Shown: positions 46,424 through 57,259 of the stretch, piece by piece
Numbering within the stretch: the first letter of the stretch is position 1
Layout of the letters: every line of letters starts with the position of its first letter
Source: Stereocaulon alpinum
Taxonomy: Eukaryota; Ascomycota; Lecanoromycetes; Lecanorales; Stereocaulaceae
Length of the DNA stretch: 64,000 nt
Assembly: GCA_018257865.1 (NCBI GenBank)
Contig: JAEUBA010000075.1
Location: forward strand, 62,001 to 126,000
Direction: 5' to 3'
The notes under the pieces: generated by a model
The model's input: the letters and a program-made list of their open reading frames with translations, nothing else
Database searches by the model: none
What the model was told of the DNA's origin: nothing
Program-made: the position numbers and the translations under genes

Positions 46424-48018
46424 AGTCGTCGATGAGGTTATCGCAACGGTGCGAGGCGTGGATTCTATCAACGCAATTCAAGTATTGATGTTTAAGTATG
46501 CACAGGGATATTAGCATAAGGTAGCTGTTCAGAGTCTCGTCGGCTGTTGCTCAATGCGGAGACGGCAGAGGGATGCCGAGGCTGTCAGCCGAGTCAGAAT
46601 TGAGGGTCCAACTAGAGCCTTTTGAATCATGTAGTCTTAGCCTTAGAATTGGGCTATCATTCATGGCTGGGGAGGCCGTATCTAGGGTATTTGGTGAAGA
46701 GTGAGTTCGTCCAGATAACATGCCAGAATGAAGCACGTTTATCCTAAATACCGACACAATAGAGGTCCACAAATAGGGCCAAGCCCCTGCCACAGACCTC
46801 ATGTTGTCAATATGGCATTTCGCCGTGCTTCATGCGAATCAAGAGCGACCGGCTATCGCTCTGTTTGAAACCGAGTCTCTTCCCAGCAAAGGAAGATTGG
46901 ACATTGATACCCTCAACATACACTTATCAACCTTCTGTGAGTATCAAGTCGACGTCGTCCGTCATAATGACTTCCGAAAATTGTAGGGACGGGCCCCGCT
47001 GTTCGAGTACATGCGATATCTGCTCAAAAGCTAACGTACTCAGGACTCAATGGGTCTACCATCTGCACCAATTCAAATCATAGCGGGATACGCTAGCCAG
47101 AGCCATGGCTGCAAAAGCAGTAAGCCTTCAACGTCGACCCTTCATAGCACCTACCACCATCATTCTCAGACCAATGCGTACACGCCATTGCCAGTGTCAT
47201 CTGCAAATTAGCAGTCCCCGTGACAATCTGAAACAACTCCACAGCCTATAAAACGGCCCCAGAATTGTTGATGTCATCATCTATCAGTAGTGTCGCACTG
47301 TCGAGGCTTATCACCCCAAATCCATTCGAATAACCCGAACACTCACCTGCAAGAGCCACTGTCTTCAACCAGAGCGTGACAACAAGCGTCTCAACTTCGA
47401 CGAAAACTGATAGCAAAGGGTACTAATGAGGCGTCTGCAGCAGGGTTCGATTTTCGTCTACTTCTGCTCAGTGTAGTGATGGAAAGACAACGCTTGTCCT
47501 ACGTTTTTGCGAACTGAGCATGATCTCGGCGTCTCTACTGCTAGGACGATGGGATTAGTGGGCCCTGAGAGAATCTGTAGTACAAGTGCTTCCCAGACCT
47601 CATGTGCAATGCCTTGGATTCAATGACGGACTCGAAGTTTATGGTTAGATCGCCTGTCACGACCTCTCGCCGGCATTCTCGTCTGTAGAGTTCAGGGAGC
47701 CTCTTCCAGTCACTGAACACAGATCTCTCTTCGTTCTTGCCATTGATGATATCATGTCACCACGCACCTAGTTTCCCAACGTCCAATATCGGACTACTTA
47801 CAACCCACGCCTCCAAGACAGTGTTGTGTGCGCACAAGAAACGTGGAAGACAGAGTTCATGGGTGAGCAATTTGCAATGATGTTCGCGGACTATGTCTCT
47901 ATCGCAGGACAACCTTAGAGGCTTCGCATTCTGATACGATGGAGCAACGAGAAAGTGCGCCCGGCTACGATACCAGAGATGGTGCGCTATGTAGGGTAAA
48001 GCTCTGTTCCATCATTTG
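46424..48018. other. Gene-poor interval
   Basis: 1.6 kb without a supportable gene. Protein-like but broken minus-strand frames occur at about 47541-48011 and may be a decayed gene. Confidence 0.4.
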
Positions 48019-48744
48019 CTAGATACTCATCCACTGCTCCTCTATCTCCTTCGTCAAATCCTCCAACGGTATAATCATCCCAAATCCTACCCGCGCATGT
48101 ACCGTGAGTCCTACATCCTGTATCCCCTTAAGCTTCAACAAAGGCCGCACCCATATCGCTGCTATTGTGAACTCCTCTTCATCGCCATAGATCATCAGAA
48201 ACAAGCCCAAACTTCTCCGACCCATTCCTGCAGCGAGGTCCCAGAATCTCATCCACGTTGCATGGACGTCTATGCTAGCAATGCGCCTATCTTCTAGATA
48301 CCGTCTGCCAAAGAGTGACCATTCTAGCTGCAAATGACGTATGTCTGCGAAGCGTTGCGGTAGGATAGTATAGTTATATAGATAGACTAGATCGAGAGGC
48401 GTTGATGTGCAAAAGATGTTACAATTGTAGAGGATGAAGATGCTTTCGGCGTAGATGGCGTGGCAGGTTAAGAGAAGCGATATGGAGACGCCTCGCACTT
48501 GGTGTGCAACTCCGATGCGCTCACCGTATCTATTCTGTTCCGCTAAATCCCAGCAAGATGTATCAATGGGGACAGTGCCGAATTGGTCTTCTGCAGATCC
48601 TGGAACTGTGTATGTCTGATTCACCAAGCGGTTGGATTTATGTGTGACGATGAAAGCACGACTTCCAAGTAATTATTCGTAGATATACTGGCGGATTGCT
48701 GGTGGGAGCTTAGTTAAAAACAGAGATTGTGGTTGTGGATACAC
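48019..48744 (-). pseudogene. DUF7730-like gene interrupted by an in-frame stop
   Basis: A frame of about 240 codons on the minus strand runs from 48744 to a stop at 48019. It reads SLFLTKLPPAIRQYIYE, then TAA at 48673-48675, then LLGSRAFIVTHKSNRLVNQTYTV and on through LLLTCHAIYAESIFILYNCNIFC and FADIRHLQLEWSL. These segments match the layout of fungal DUF7730/F-box-like proteins (LP..IR..IY, then CR.IY.E....LY..N.F). The stop falls inside the conserved N-terminal motif where family members continue with a coding residue. No intron of plausible length removes it, and there is no in-frame ATG soon after it. I infer a recent nonsense-inactivated gene; a sequencing error is the alternative. Confidence 0.6.
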
Positions 48745-49561
48745 TCATAAGGAAGTCTGAGACAGGTCTTTCCGGATTGATGGTCGTGAAGGGGGCCCCT
48801 CCCTCACCACTACCGGAGCTCTAGAGAGCTTTTCTCTGTGTGTTGCCTCTGCAGAGCGAGAACGACCATGATGGAAGAGCTTGTAGATGAGATCGAAGCT
48901 GTGCTCGGCCACACTAGGCATGCTTTCGGCGCAATATAGACTAGTGTACTATGTTGAAAGATGTAGTCCACTCTCGGGTTTAGATCTTGGATGGAATTAG
49001 GCTAAATTCGCTGGCCAGATGTTCCACGTCTCTTGTGAATGGTAGGTTTCTGGGCCGTCTTGATGGAATTTATGATTGAATCTTGAGAGAATATCTAAGG
49101 GTCTTGGTGGTGTCAAAAGTTCGCAAGGTCAGACAAGCGAGGTCACATACGTTGTGCCTCAGTACGAGATATCGGCTGGGAGTCAATGCAGATGTTGCAT
49201 TGCCCGGCAAAACTACGATGCGTTTCCCCAGGTCCTCTGAGTGGCAATTCAGAGCACCATGATCATCGTAGCTAAACGTTCTTCGAAGGTTGAGACATGC
49301 GAGATTCCAGATAGTCCATATTTTCTTTAAGTGGGCGCCCTTTCTCCGACGGTGTAAGTTTCTACAAAAGACTATATGATTAGGTAAGAGCAAATTCGAA
49401 GTAACAAAGAACACTAGACAATTCATAGGGACTGATGGTGAGGACAAAAGTCGAAGGATGTGACTTGCAACGGTACAACAGTAGGATCGATCGATGACTA
49501 ATCGGGAAAACTTGCCGCCGCTGAACAGATCGCTACCAAATTCTTCGACGGCTCGAAGCAA
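48745..49561. other. Intergenic, MAK21 upstream
   Basis: About 820 bp with a 163-codon minus-strand frame (49070-49561) of uncertain meaning that shows no motif. It includes the MAK21 promoter. Confidence 0.4.
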
Positions 49562-52500
49562 ATGAACTCATGGCGCTCTCAATATAAAGCTATGGCCACT
49601 AAATACAAGGAACATGTCGAGGGTCAAGTTCAACCTACCGAATTTCCGGACCTTAACCCGGATGCATTGCTAAGCTTAGCCCAGAAAATTGAGACCAATC
49701 TCAAGAAACCCGGAAGGGGCGCGGTTTCCAAAGCCGTACCAGCGAGGCCGAAGGCGAACAAATCCAAAAAAGAGAAGGCCCGTGGAGATTTATCAAATGG
49801 GGCTGCAGAGCCCAAAGCTTATCCTAAAGTACAAGCTGTTGGCAAGACGCCATCAACAAGGGAGCAAAGGCCAGCACCACCGCCCAAGTCCACCCAGGGA
49901 AAGAAGCGGTCGTTGGATGGACGAGTCAAGGAATCTGGGCTTGTTAAACCCGGAGACAATGTAAATGGTATCAAGCTTGGGACAAGGACGCGGAAACCTA
50001 CAGCAGACAAGGATGCCAGCATCGAAGACGATATTCAGGCACTTGGTGGCACTAAGGATGACATGGAGCTCATTGCCAATGTTCCATCAGACTCGGAGCT
50101 CGAGGGGGATATAGCTGAGACCGCCGAGCCCGCCAGAGGTGATCTCAGGAAAGAGTTGCAACAACTGGTGAGGCAGCTTGGTGTGGACAAGAGGCCGCAA
50201 AATGATTTATCAGAGACTTCAGATTCGGAGATGGCGGATGAATTGCAGGATTCAGAGCCCAGGACTCAGGAGGGCGGAAGAATGCCACCGCCAACTGTGA
50301 ACGGTCTCAAACCAGAAACTAAAACTCCAAAGCCAACCAGTAAAAGCACAATCGCACTTGCTCTCCCACCGCAGCCTCAGTGGCATACCGCTCCATTGCC
50401 CATACTACATACGCCTCTCCAGGAAACTGTAGCTATACCACGGGACCTCTCAGATCGCCTTCAGGAGTATGCGAAATCTCTACTGGAGACCGAAAACAAG
50501 CAATATGCGGCACAAAATACATCCGCCTCGTCAGCACACCAATTCTACTCTACAATCATGTCATCAGGTACACTCTCGGACAAGATCTCTGCTCTGACTC
50601 TCTCGGTACAAGAGTCTCCCGTCCACAACATGAAGGCTTTGGAAAGCCTAGTTGGCTTGGCTCGTAAACGCAGCAGAGGTCAGGCTGTTGAAGTACTAGG
50701 AGCTTTAAAAGATCTCTTTGGCCCTGGTAATCTTCTTCCCTCGGACAGGAAGCTCAGGACATTTGCAAGCCAGCCGGCATTGTCTGCAGCTTTTGAGCCT
50801 GAGGACTTCCAATGGACGTCAAGAGAGCCGCTCCCAAAGGAGCTAGAGAAATCGCACTTAATTGTATGGGCATACGAAGACTGGTTGAAAAGTACCTTTT
50901 TGGAGGTCTTGAAGATCATTGAGACATGGTGCAATGATGAAGTGGCTTTTGCCAGAGGCAAAGCCGTTGACTATGTCTGTCAGCTCTTGAAAGAGAAGCC
51001 CGAGCAGGAAGCGAACCTTCTTCGGCTCCTCGTTAACAAGCTTGGTGACTCGGACAAGAAAATCGCTTCCAAGACGTCTTTCAATATTCTACAGCTAGAG
51101 ACTACGCATCCGCTTATGAAGCCAACTATAATTTCAGCAATGGAATCAGACCTACTTTTCCGGCCTGGCCAAAGCTTACACGCCCAGTACTACGCAACGA
51201 TCACTCTGAACCAAACGGTCTTGAGTGGTAAGGAAGAAGGAGTTGCAAGGAAGCTGCTCGATATCTACTTCAATTTGTTCATCAAGTTGTTGGAAAAGCC
51301 AGTGACAAAGGCCAAAGCCACAGCTACGGGCGTCAACAGCATTACCATTAACAAAAAGGGCGAAGTGCAAGGCGGTGGAGGATCTGCGGGTAAGAAAGCC
51401 CAGAAGAAGCAGGCCGAGAAGGAGAAAGCCACAACTGTTGATGAGGATTTGCGAGAGAAGATGTTGTCAGCCGTGCTCACTGGAGTCAATCGTGCAATGC
51501 CCTTCACCAATACCAACGATGAATCCTTCGAAAAGCACTTAAATACGCTCTTTGCAGTGACACATTCGTCAAATTTCAATACAAGTATACAAGCACTCAT
51601 GCTGATTCAGCAACTGAATGGCTCGCACCAAGGCTCAGTAGATCGATTCTACCGAACACTCTACGAATCATTGCTCGACCCCCGTTTACTAACGTCTTCC
51701 AAACAAGCTCTGTACCTCAACCTCCTGTTCAGAGCACTAAGATCCGACCTCAACGTCAAGCGAGTCAAAGCATTCGCAAAACGCTTGCTCCAAGTAGTAG
51801 CCATGCACCAACCCTCCTTCACATGCGGAACGCTCTACCTCCTCCGCGAACTCGAAAGTGTATTCGCCAACCTCTCGTCCTTCATAGACGAAGCCGAAGC
51901 AGACGATGACGACGAAGAAGAGACATTCCGCGACGTCGAAGACACAGCAGCCAACCGAGCTTCTGAAATCACCACCGCCCCAACCTCCTCACAACAACCC
52001 CACACCAAATCCACCTATGACGGTCGAAAGCGCGACCCCGAATACAGCAACGCAGATAAATCCTCCCTGTGGGAAGTCCTCCCTCTAACAAAACACTACC
52101 ACCCCTCCGTCTCCCTCTTCGCAACCTCCCTACTCACTCACGCACCCATGCCCCCAAAACCAGATCTCAGCCTCAACACACTAATCCACTTCCTCGACCG
52201 CTTCGTATACCGCAACCCCAAATCAACATCCGCATCGAAAACGAAGGGAGCAAGTATCATGCAGCCCCTCGCTGGAGGGGACTCAAGCGCGTTGCTCGTT
52301 TCAAGGTATTCGGAGAAAGAGCGAGCTAGACAGCCTGTCAACTCCGAAGCATTTTGGAGACAGGGAAGTGAGAAGGTTGGTGCGGATGAGGTGTTCTTTC
52401 ATAGATACTTCGCTACGCTTGGTAGAGGGAGGGAGAAAGCTAAGAAGAAGAAAGAGAATAAGAAGAAGGGTGAGGATGAGGGGAGCGAGAGCGAAGGTGA

Positions 52501-52921
52501 CGAAGAAGAGATTTGGAAGGCGCTTGTGGATAGTAGGCCTGAGGTTGAGGGGGGTAGCGAGGTTGGATTCAGCGATGAGGATCCTGACTTTGGTAGCGAG
52601 ATGGAGGGGTTGGAAGATGAAGATGAGGAGGGAGGAGCTAAGATCAATGGCCAGGAAGCAGGGGATGTTGACAATGCATCTCTTGAATTGGGTGATGAAG
52701 ACGATGAAGCACTATTTGATAGCGATGAGGAGGTGCCGAGCGATCTTGAGCAAGCATTTGAGAAGGAGGTGCATGGGAGTAGGAAGAAGACGGGAGCAGC
52801 AGCGCCGACTGCAGAGGAAGGAGAGAAGCGAAGCAAGAAGAGGCGAAGGCTCAGGAGTCTGCCTACCTTTGCGTCTGCGGAGGATTATGCGAAGATGCTG
52901 GATGAGGATGACGATGAATGA
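49562..52921 (+). CDS. MAK21: Mak21/Noc1, ribosome biogenesis factor (CBF/MAK21 family)
   Basis: An intronless gene of 1119 aa with the first ATG at 49562; a second in-frame ATG, MATKYKEHVEG, follows 10 codons later and could be the real start. Residues about 1-270 are basic then acidic and disordered. The helical repeat core includes LAQKIETNLKK, EDWLKSTFLEVLKIIETW and VRNKLGDSDKKIASKT-like segments. The CBF domain is near residues 680-760 (LLDPRLLTSSKQALYLNLLFRALRSD). The C-terminus is strongly acidic (about 945-1070) and ends with KRSKKRRRLRSLP before a DDDE tail. With Noc2, Mak21 escorts 66S pre-ribosomes in the nucleolus. The lower strand and other frames here are shadows. Confidence 0.94.
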   Translation: MNSWRSQYKAMATKYKEHVEGQVQPTEFPDLNPDALLSLAQKIETNLKKPGRGAVSKAVPARPKANKSKKEKARGDLSNGAAEPKAYPKVQAVGKTPSTREQRPAPPPKSTQGKKRSLDGRVKESGLVKPGDNVNGIKLGTRTRKPTADKDASIEDDIQALGGTKDDMELIANVPSDSELEGDIAETAEPARGDLRKELQQLVRQLGVDKRPQNDLSETSDSEMADELQDSEPRTQEGGRMPPPTVNGLKPETKTPKPTSKSTIALALPPQPQWHTAPLPILHTPLQETVAIPRDLSDRLQEYAKSLLETENKQYAAQNTSASSAHQFYSTIMSSGTLSDKISALTLSVQESPVHNMKALESLVGLARKRSRGQAVEVLGALKDLFGPGNLLPSDRKLRTFASQPALSAAFEPEDFQWTSREPLPKELEKSHLIVWAYEDWLKSTFLEVLKIIETWCNDEVAFARGKAVDYVCQLLKEKPEQEANLLRLLVNKLGDSDKKIASKTSFNILQLETTHPLMKPTIISAMESDLLFRPGQSLHAQYYATITLNQTVLSGKEEGVARKLLDIYFNLFIKLLEKPVTKAKATATGVNSITINKKGEVQGGGGSAGKKAQKKQAEKEKATTVDEDLREKMLSAVLTGVNRAMPFTNTNDESFEKHLNTLFAVTHSSNFNTSIQALMLIQQLNGSHQGSVDRFYRTLYESLLDPRLLTSSKQALYLNLLFRALRSDLNVKRVKAFAKRLLQVVAMHQPSFTCGTLYLLRELESVFANLSSFIDEAEADDDDEEETFRDVEDTAANRASEITTAPTSSQQPHTKSTYDGRKRDPEYSNADKSSLWEVLPLTKHYHPSVSLFATSLLTHAPMPPKPDLSLNTLIHFLDRFVYRNPKSTSASKTKGASIMQPLAGGDSSALLVSRYSEKERARQPVNSEAFWRQGSEKVGADEVFFHRYFATLGRGREKAKKKKENKKKGEDEGSESEGDEEEIWKALVDSRPEVEGGSEVGFSDEDPDFGSEMEGLEDEDEEGGAKINGQEAGDVDNASLELGDEDDEALFDSDEEVPSDLEQAFEKEVHGSRKKTGAAAPTAEEGEKRSKKRRRLRSLPTFASAEDYAKMLDEDDDE

Positions 52922-53082
52922 GGTAATGAATTACTTTGTATAGATCAAAGCAGATACCTTAGCTATATGTGCAGACTCAAAAGTATAATATAAGCAGCAA
53001 ACCTCATCCTATATACTCATTTCCTTGTACAAGATAAAATCAACCAGGCTGACTTCCATTCTGCCCCATGAGTGAGTGACAC

Positions 53083-55491
53083 TCAATGCTTCAGCCCCTC
53101 CAACCAAACCACCAGCCTTTTCTTGATAATCACTCCCACCAACTTCCCCGTCCCTTCCTCCACCACACAAAGATGCCGAAGCCCCAACTTTCCAAACATC
53201 TCAACCGCATACTCCATAGGCGCCTTGGCACAAATAGTTAACGGAGTCCGATCCACAAAAGCCGTCAGATCGAATTCGCCCTCCTCTCCCTGACCGAGCA
53301 GTCTGACTTTGCAGCTCCTATCCCAGATCCCGCCGAGTTCAGACAATCCGAAATCGAGTTCGCCTTCCGCAAGATAGCCTTGCAGCATACCGTCTTGGAC
53401 GAGGACGAGGCCGGCGTCTAATAGTCCTCGCTCTTTGAGCTTTTCGAGCTTTTCCTCGAGGATTATGCGTGGGACCATGTTGTCCTTTGGAACATGGACT
53501 GTGATATCGTTCATGGTTTGTTTTGGTGGGATGAGTTCTTCCACTAGGTGTTTCTCCTTTTGTACGAGGCCCGTTGCGTGGTCAGAGTCAAGGAATGGGT
53601 GTCCGAGGACAGTCTGGGCGAGATCGTAGACGCCTTCTCGTTCGAGGGCATCGGCGACCCACTTAGCGACGAGGATGGCGATCATGTGTGGGACTATGTA
53701 TTCGAGTTCGCCTGTGAGCTCGAACATGATGACGCATAGAGATATGGTCATGCGTGAGACCCCAGCCAGGAACGCAGCGGCGCCGACCATGGCGAAGATA
53801 CCGGGCGAGATATCCGTGATCCATTGGCCGATCAGGCGACCGAAGAAGGCACCAGCATCAAGGGCAGGGATGATGATTCCGGAGGGGACTTTGCAACCGA
53901 ACGTGATGATTGTCAGTACGAGCTTGGCAAGGGTGCCGTAGACGAGCCAGCCAATATATTTAGGCGGGGAACCCTTCGCCTCATTCTGGCAGATCCAGGT
54001 CTCAGTGTTGCTACGGCAATCTTGCAGAAGATATCTGATGATTTTGTCGCCAGGCTCACGAGTCATTGGGTTGGGATACTGGAGGAGGCCGGTTGCGAGA
54101 ACGACGAGAAAGACTTCGAAGACCGGGTACTTCTTGATGATGTCAAGTTGACGGAAACTCTTGGACCACATGAAGTTAACTTTGCAGAAGATCCCACCCC
54201 ATAAGCCCCCAGCGATGCCGAGGAGTACGAAGACCAGATAATGGACGGGAGAGTAAGTTGTTCCGTAATTGGTCTCGTAAAGGGCGAGTTTCCCGGTGCC
54301 AGTTGGGTTGAGAGCTTTCAAGATCATCGCGGCCCAGAGCGAGCAGAAGAATGCTCGCCAGAGGACCTTTCTAGGGAAGTATGTACTAATCTCCTATTGC
54401 ACGATGAGTACCCAAGAGGGTAGAAGGCTTGAGAACGTACCTCATAGCTGAATAGAACGCCGCCAATGGGTGCGCCAAAAGCAACCGATAGCCCTGATGA
54501 GCAGCCAGCACTGAGGAGCTCACGCATCTTCCTTCCATTGTCCCGATACTTTGGGAAACGCATCCCGACCAAGTAGGCTACGCAGGTCGAGATATGGACG
54601 AACGGCCCTTCTTTGCCTAAACACATGCCTGTAGCAACGGCGAAGATAGCCCCGACGGCTTTGACGAAGAGGACTTTGAAGTCTAGGAAGTGTGGTATCA
54701 CGAAGCCGGAGAGTATGGTCTTGATCTCTGGTATGCCCGAGCCAGCAGCCAGATACATTGATTTTCCGACAATCGTTTGATCCGTGCCCGAGCCCGGTCC
54801 ATGGTGTTGTTTACCGGCGTGCCCAGGTGCTGCAGCAGGTAGATTGGACTTGGTGGTCATGGTGAGGGAGGAGCTAATGACCCCATACAGAAGAGCGAAC
54901 CCCACAAAGACGGCGAAAGCTCTGTACCAATGGTCCGTCCACATGTGCCATTCTTCACAACTTTCTCCCAGGTTTGCTCTCTTAACACCCAATGGAGCAC
55001 GATCCGTACAACAGCTTTCTCGATTTGAGAGTACATTCGTTTTGCAGTAGCCCAACTTCCAATCGCTCACTGTAGCCTCTGCAATGTCAACGAGGAAGGC
55101 GACGCAGGCTGCGAAGATGCCAATGATGGCGGCTGCGATCCAGCCCGAGCAGTCTTCAAATGTGGAGACGATAGCATATCGAAAGCCTGGTTTGGAGTGG
55201 ACAGAACGATAACGGTAGGAGGATTTGACCTATGAGTTGTCAGTTGGGGGTTCTGTTGGGGGGGAGTGGCTGTCTGACAAGATCGTGAAGCCAGTCAATG
55301 GTAGTATAGTCATTGTATGGTAAGCGTTCGCCAACAGGCGAATTGTGAAGAGCTAGTTCATCTTTGCTCACATGGGAGCCAATAACTGATCGAGCTTCGG
55401 TTTCTTGCTGGACGGCACTCAATCGCCTATTATTAGCAGCATTGTAGAGGAGCTTAGTCCGCTCAGTAGCCTGCTCTTCGTCTTGGGGCAT
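53083..55491 (-). CDS. ClC family chloride transporter with C-terminal CBS domains
   Basis: Exons 55491-55279, 55229-54441 and 54393-53083 (introns 49 and 47 bp) give 770 aa. The start is MPQDEEQATERTKLLYN, which carries an acidic dileucine sorting motif (ERTKLL). ClC signatures follow: GSGIPEIK, the gating glutamate in GKEGPFVHIS, and AFGAPIGGVLFSYEEIS, whose glutamates fit a proton-coupled exchanger rather than a plain channel. Two CBS domains lie at the C-terminus (IILEEKLEKLKERGLLDAGLVLV and PMEYAVEMFGKLGLRHLCVVEE). Fungal relatives (Gef1) acidify or supply chloride to Golgi and endosomal compartments and affect copper and iron handling. The gene is convergent with MAK21, 161 bp away. Confidence 0.93.
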
Positions 55492-55843
55492 GCCTGGGCA
55501 ACAGTTGGCGCTTCGTAGGCTGATGGATGGTGGCAGAAGCACATGGCAGAATCAGTTATGGATGTTTGAAGGCTGCAAGTACTTCTCCATGGAGTTCTAG
55601 CCCTGGAGATGGCGCGCATCTCTGTGGGGTATGCGCCTGCGCTGTTATCGGCAGATGTCTGGACTGGCATTGGTGGTACGTAGCACAATGGTGGTAGATA
55701 AGAGTAGTGTATCCTTCCTTCGCGCTGATCTGATAAGCCCAATCTTGATTCTTGGCACCAAGACGCCTGCATCATAGCCTAAGACTTAGCCTTCATAGGG
55801 TACCTTGGGCTAGACCGTTTCAGGAATTAAGTTACCCAGTATC

Positions 55844-55871
55844 TGGCACATGGCACATGGCACATGGCACA
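55844..55871. repeat. TGGCACA x 4 tandem repeat
   Basis: Four perfect 7-bp units in the promoter interval between the ClC and small secreted-protein genes. Confidence 0.95.
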
Positions 55872-56405
55872 GGAACACCAACATCGAAATGCGATACCTG
55901 CGTCAGCTCTATCTTCCGACATCAATCTCCGGATCTTACAGGAGCAAACCAAGTAAGCCGACTCGGAGTCTATTGGTTGGCTCGTGGATTTCGACTACAA
56001 CACACAATCAGCTCCAGTGACTACGCGTCTTTGCTTCTCTCACATACACAGCATTCCCTGGAGAAAAGGGTCACCGTGAGAAGCTTTCCAGCTTGTAGAA
56101 GCTGATGATATAGATGCTCCTTTTTGGTTACCACCTTCTTGTATCAACATACCTATATGATGCCATATTACCAAACAGTCATTGTGCTCCAGATTTTGCA
56201 TGCGCAGTTGATCCTAACCGCCAGGCCCACAGCAGTGCCGCAGATACCACAACCTGAAATCTAGACAGACGTTTCACAACCATGTCTCGGCTACCACGCC
56301 TCCTATGTACTGAACCTCCCTTGAAGCTGGGGATAGCTAAGGTTTCTACACTTTCTACGCTGTAACAGTCGTTTCAACGTAGTGTGACCTGTCTCTTTGC
56401 CTTAC

Positions 56406-56412
56406 TATAAAA
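56406..56412 (+). promoter_or_regulatory. TATA box of the small secreted-protein gene
   Basis: TATAAAA lies about 320 bp before the ATG at 56729 and is followed by a pyrimidine-rich stretch that could be the start of a long leader. Confidence 0.5.
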
Positions 56413-56468
56413 GTCAAGCGCCCTTCACCAATCTGCTTAGATCCATCCACTTGGCTCTCTTACCTACC

Positions 56469-56506
56469 TCCTTCGTTGTTTACTACGTCCTTCGTTGCTT
56501 ACTACG
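56469..56506. repeat. 19-bp tandem duplication in the leader
   Basis: Two adjacent copies of TCCTTCGTTGYTTACTACG differ at one base. They lie between the TATA box and the secreted-protein ATG. Confidence 0.9.
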
Positions 56507-56728
56507 CTTGCCTCGTGTCTGATATCGAGTCGTACAAACTCCTCATTCTTTAGATAAACCCCGCAACTTTTGCAAATAACGGTGTACAACCATCCTTCGC
56601 GTTCTTTCCCACAACTCCCAGGAAGCCTGTTCCAAGCCCATTGGCATTACTCGTTCCTGTCTGTAGATCAGACATACAACTACTTGCACCGTTCTCACAT
56701 ATTAGCCGCCAGCGGACTTGCCACCATC

Positions 56729-57259
56729 ATGCATCTCTTCGCGCTGGCTCTCCCCTTCCTACCTGCCCTCACGACCGGCCTAACCACCCCACATCGCCGC
56801 GCTCTCGATCTTGAATCACGGGACATCCCCAGACTCCAAGCCCGCCAAGCATCCGGCCAGGGCGTCATATCCTACAACAACTACAACAACCTCCCCAAAA
56901 CAGGAGGAGATCCCGCCTGCGGCACACCCTACGGCTCCCTCGATATCAACCACATCGTCTCCGTGCACGGCAACGACTGGCCCGGGCCTTATTGTGGCCT
57001 TTGCTTACAGGTCTGCGCGGCGGCGTGCGACTACTTCCTCGTCGCAGACAGTAAGGGTGCCTCTGGGATAGAACTCAACAATAGCCCCGTGTCCGGTGCT
57101 GTCATGGGCATCCCTTGGGAACAGGGGGCCAGCCACGTTACTGGGACTTGGAGCACTGTCGATCAGAGCCTCTGCAAGTCTTATTGGAACGGCCAGTCTG
57201 ACAATACACCGGCCATTGGCCACTTGCCCCAGCTTCAGGCGCTCATTGCCGGCGGCTGA
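56729..57259 (+). CDS. Small secreted cysteine protein, DPBB/barwin-like
   Basis: A single exon of 176 aa. The first true ATG at 56729 starts a strong signal peptide (FALALPFLPALTTG). A short propeptide with Arg-Arg and QARQ sites follows, then a mature domain of about 135 residues with six cysteines (PACGTPYG, GPYCGLCLQVC, AAACDYF, QSLC). The order ACG, then a basic strand HIVSVHG, CGLCLQV, FLVADSKGASGIELN, and VTGTWSTV resembles the double-psi beta-barrel fold of RlpA/barwin/expansin-type fungal secreted proteins, but no catalytic aspartate can be assigned with confidence. The size, cysteines and signal are those of effector-like candidates. A function is not shown by the sequence. Confidence 0.7.
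   Translation: MHLFALALPFLPALTTGLTTPHRRALDLESRDIPRLQARQASGQGVISYNNYNNLPKTGGDPACGTPYGSLDINHIVSVHGNDWPGPYCGLCLQVCAAACDYFLVADSKGASGIELNNSPVSGAVMGIPWEQGASHVTGTWSTVDQSLCKSYWNGQSDNTPAIGHLPQLQALIAGG

Larger units (their letters stand above)
55492..56728. other. Intergenic between divergent ClC and secreted-protein genes
   Basis: 1.2 kb with a four-copy 7-bp tandem repeat, a two-copy 19-bp repeat and a TATA box, described separately. No coding exon is supported. Confidence 0.5.

Noticed and set aside
47768..47801. GTAAGT...CTAG as an intron joining two protein-like frames
   Set aside because: 34 bp is shorter than a workable fungal intron, and the joined frame is wrong; treated as decay instead.
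49070..49561. 163-codon minus-strand frame upstream of MAK21
   Set aside because: No motif, no homologue recognised, and it abuts the MAK21 start; too weak to annotate.
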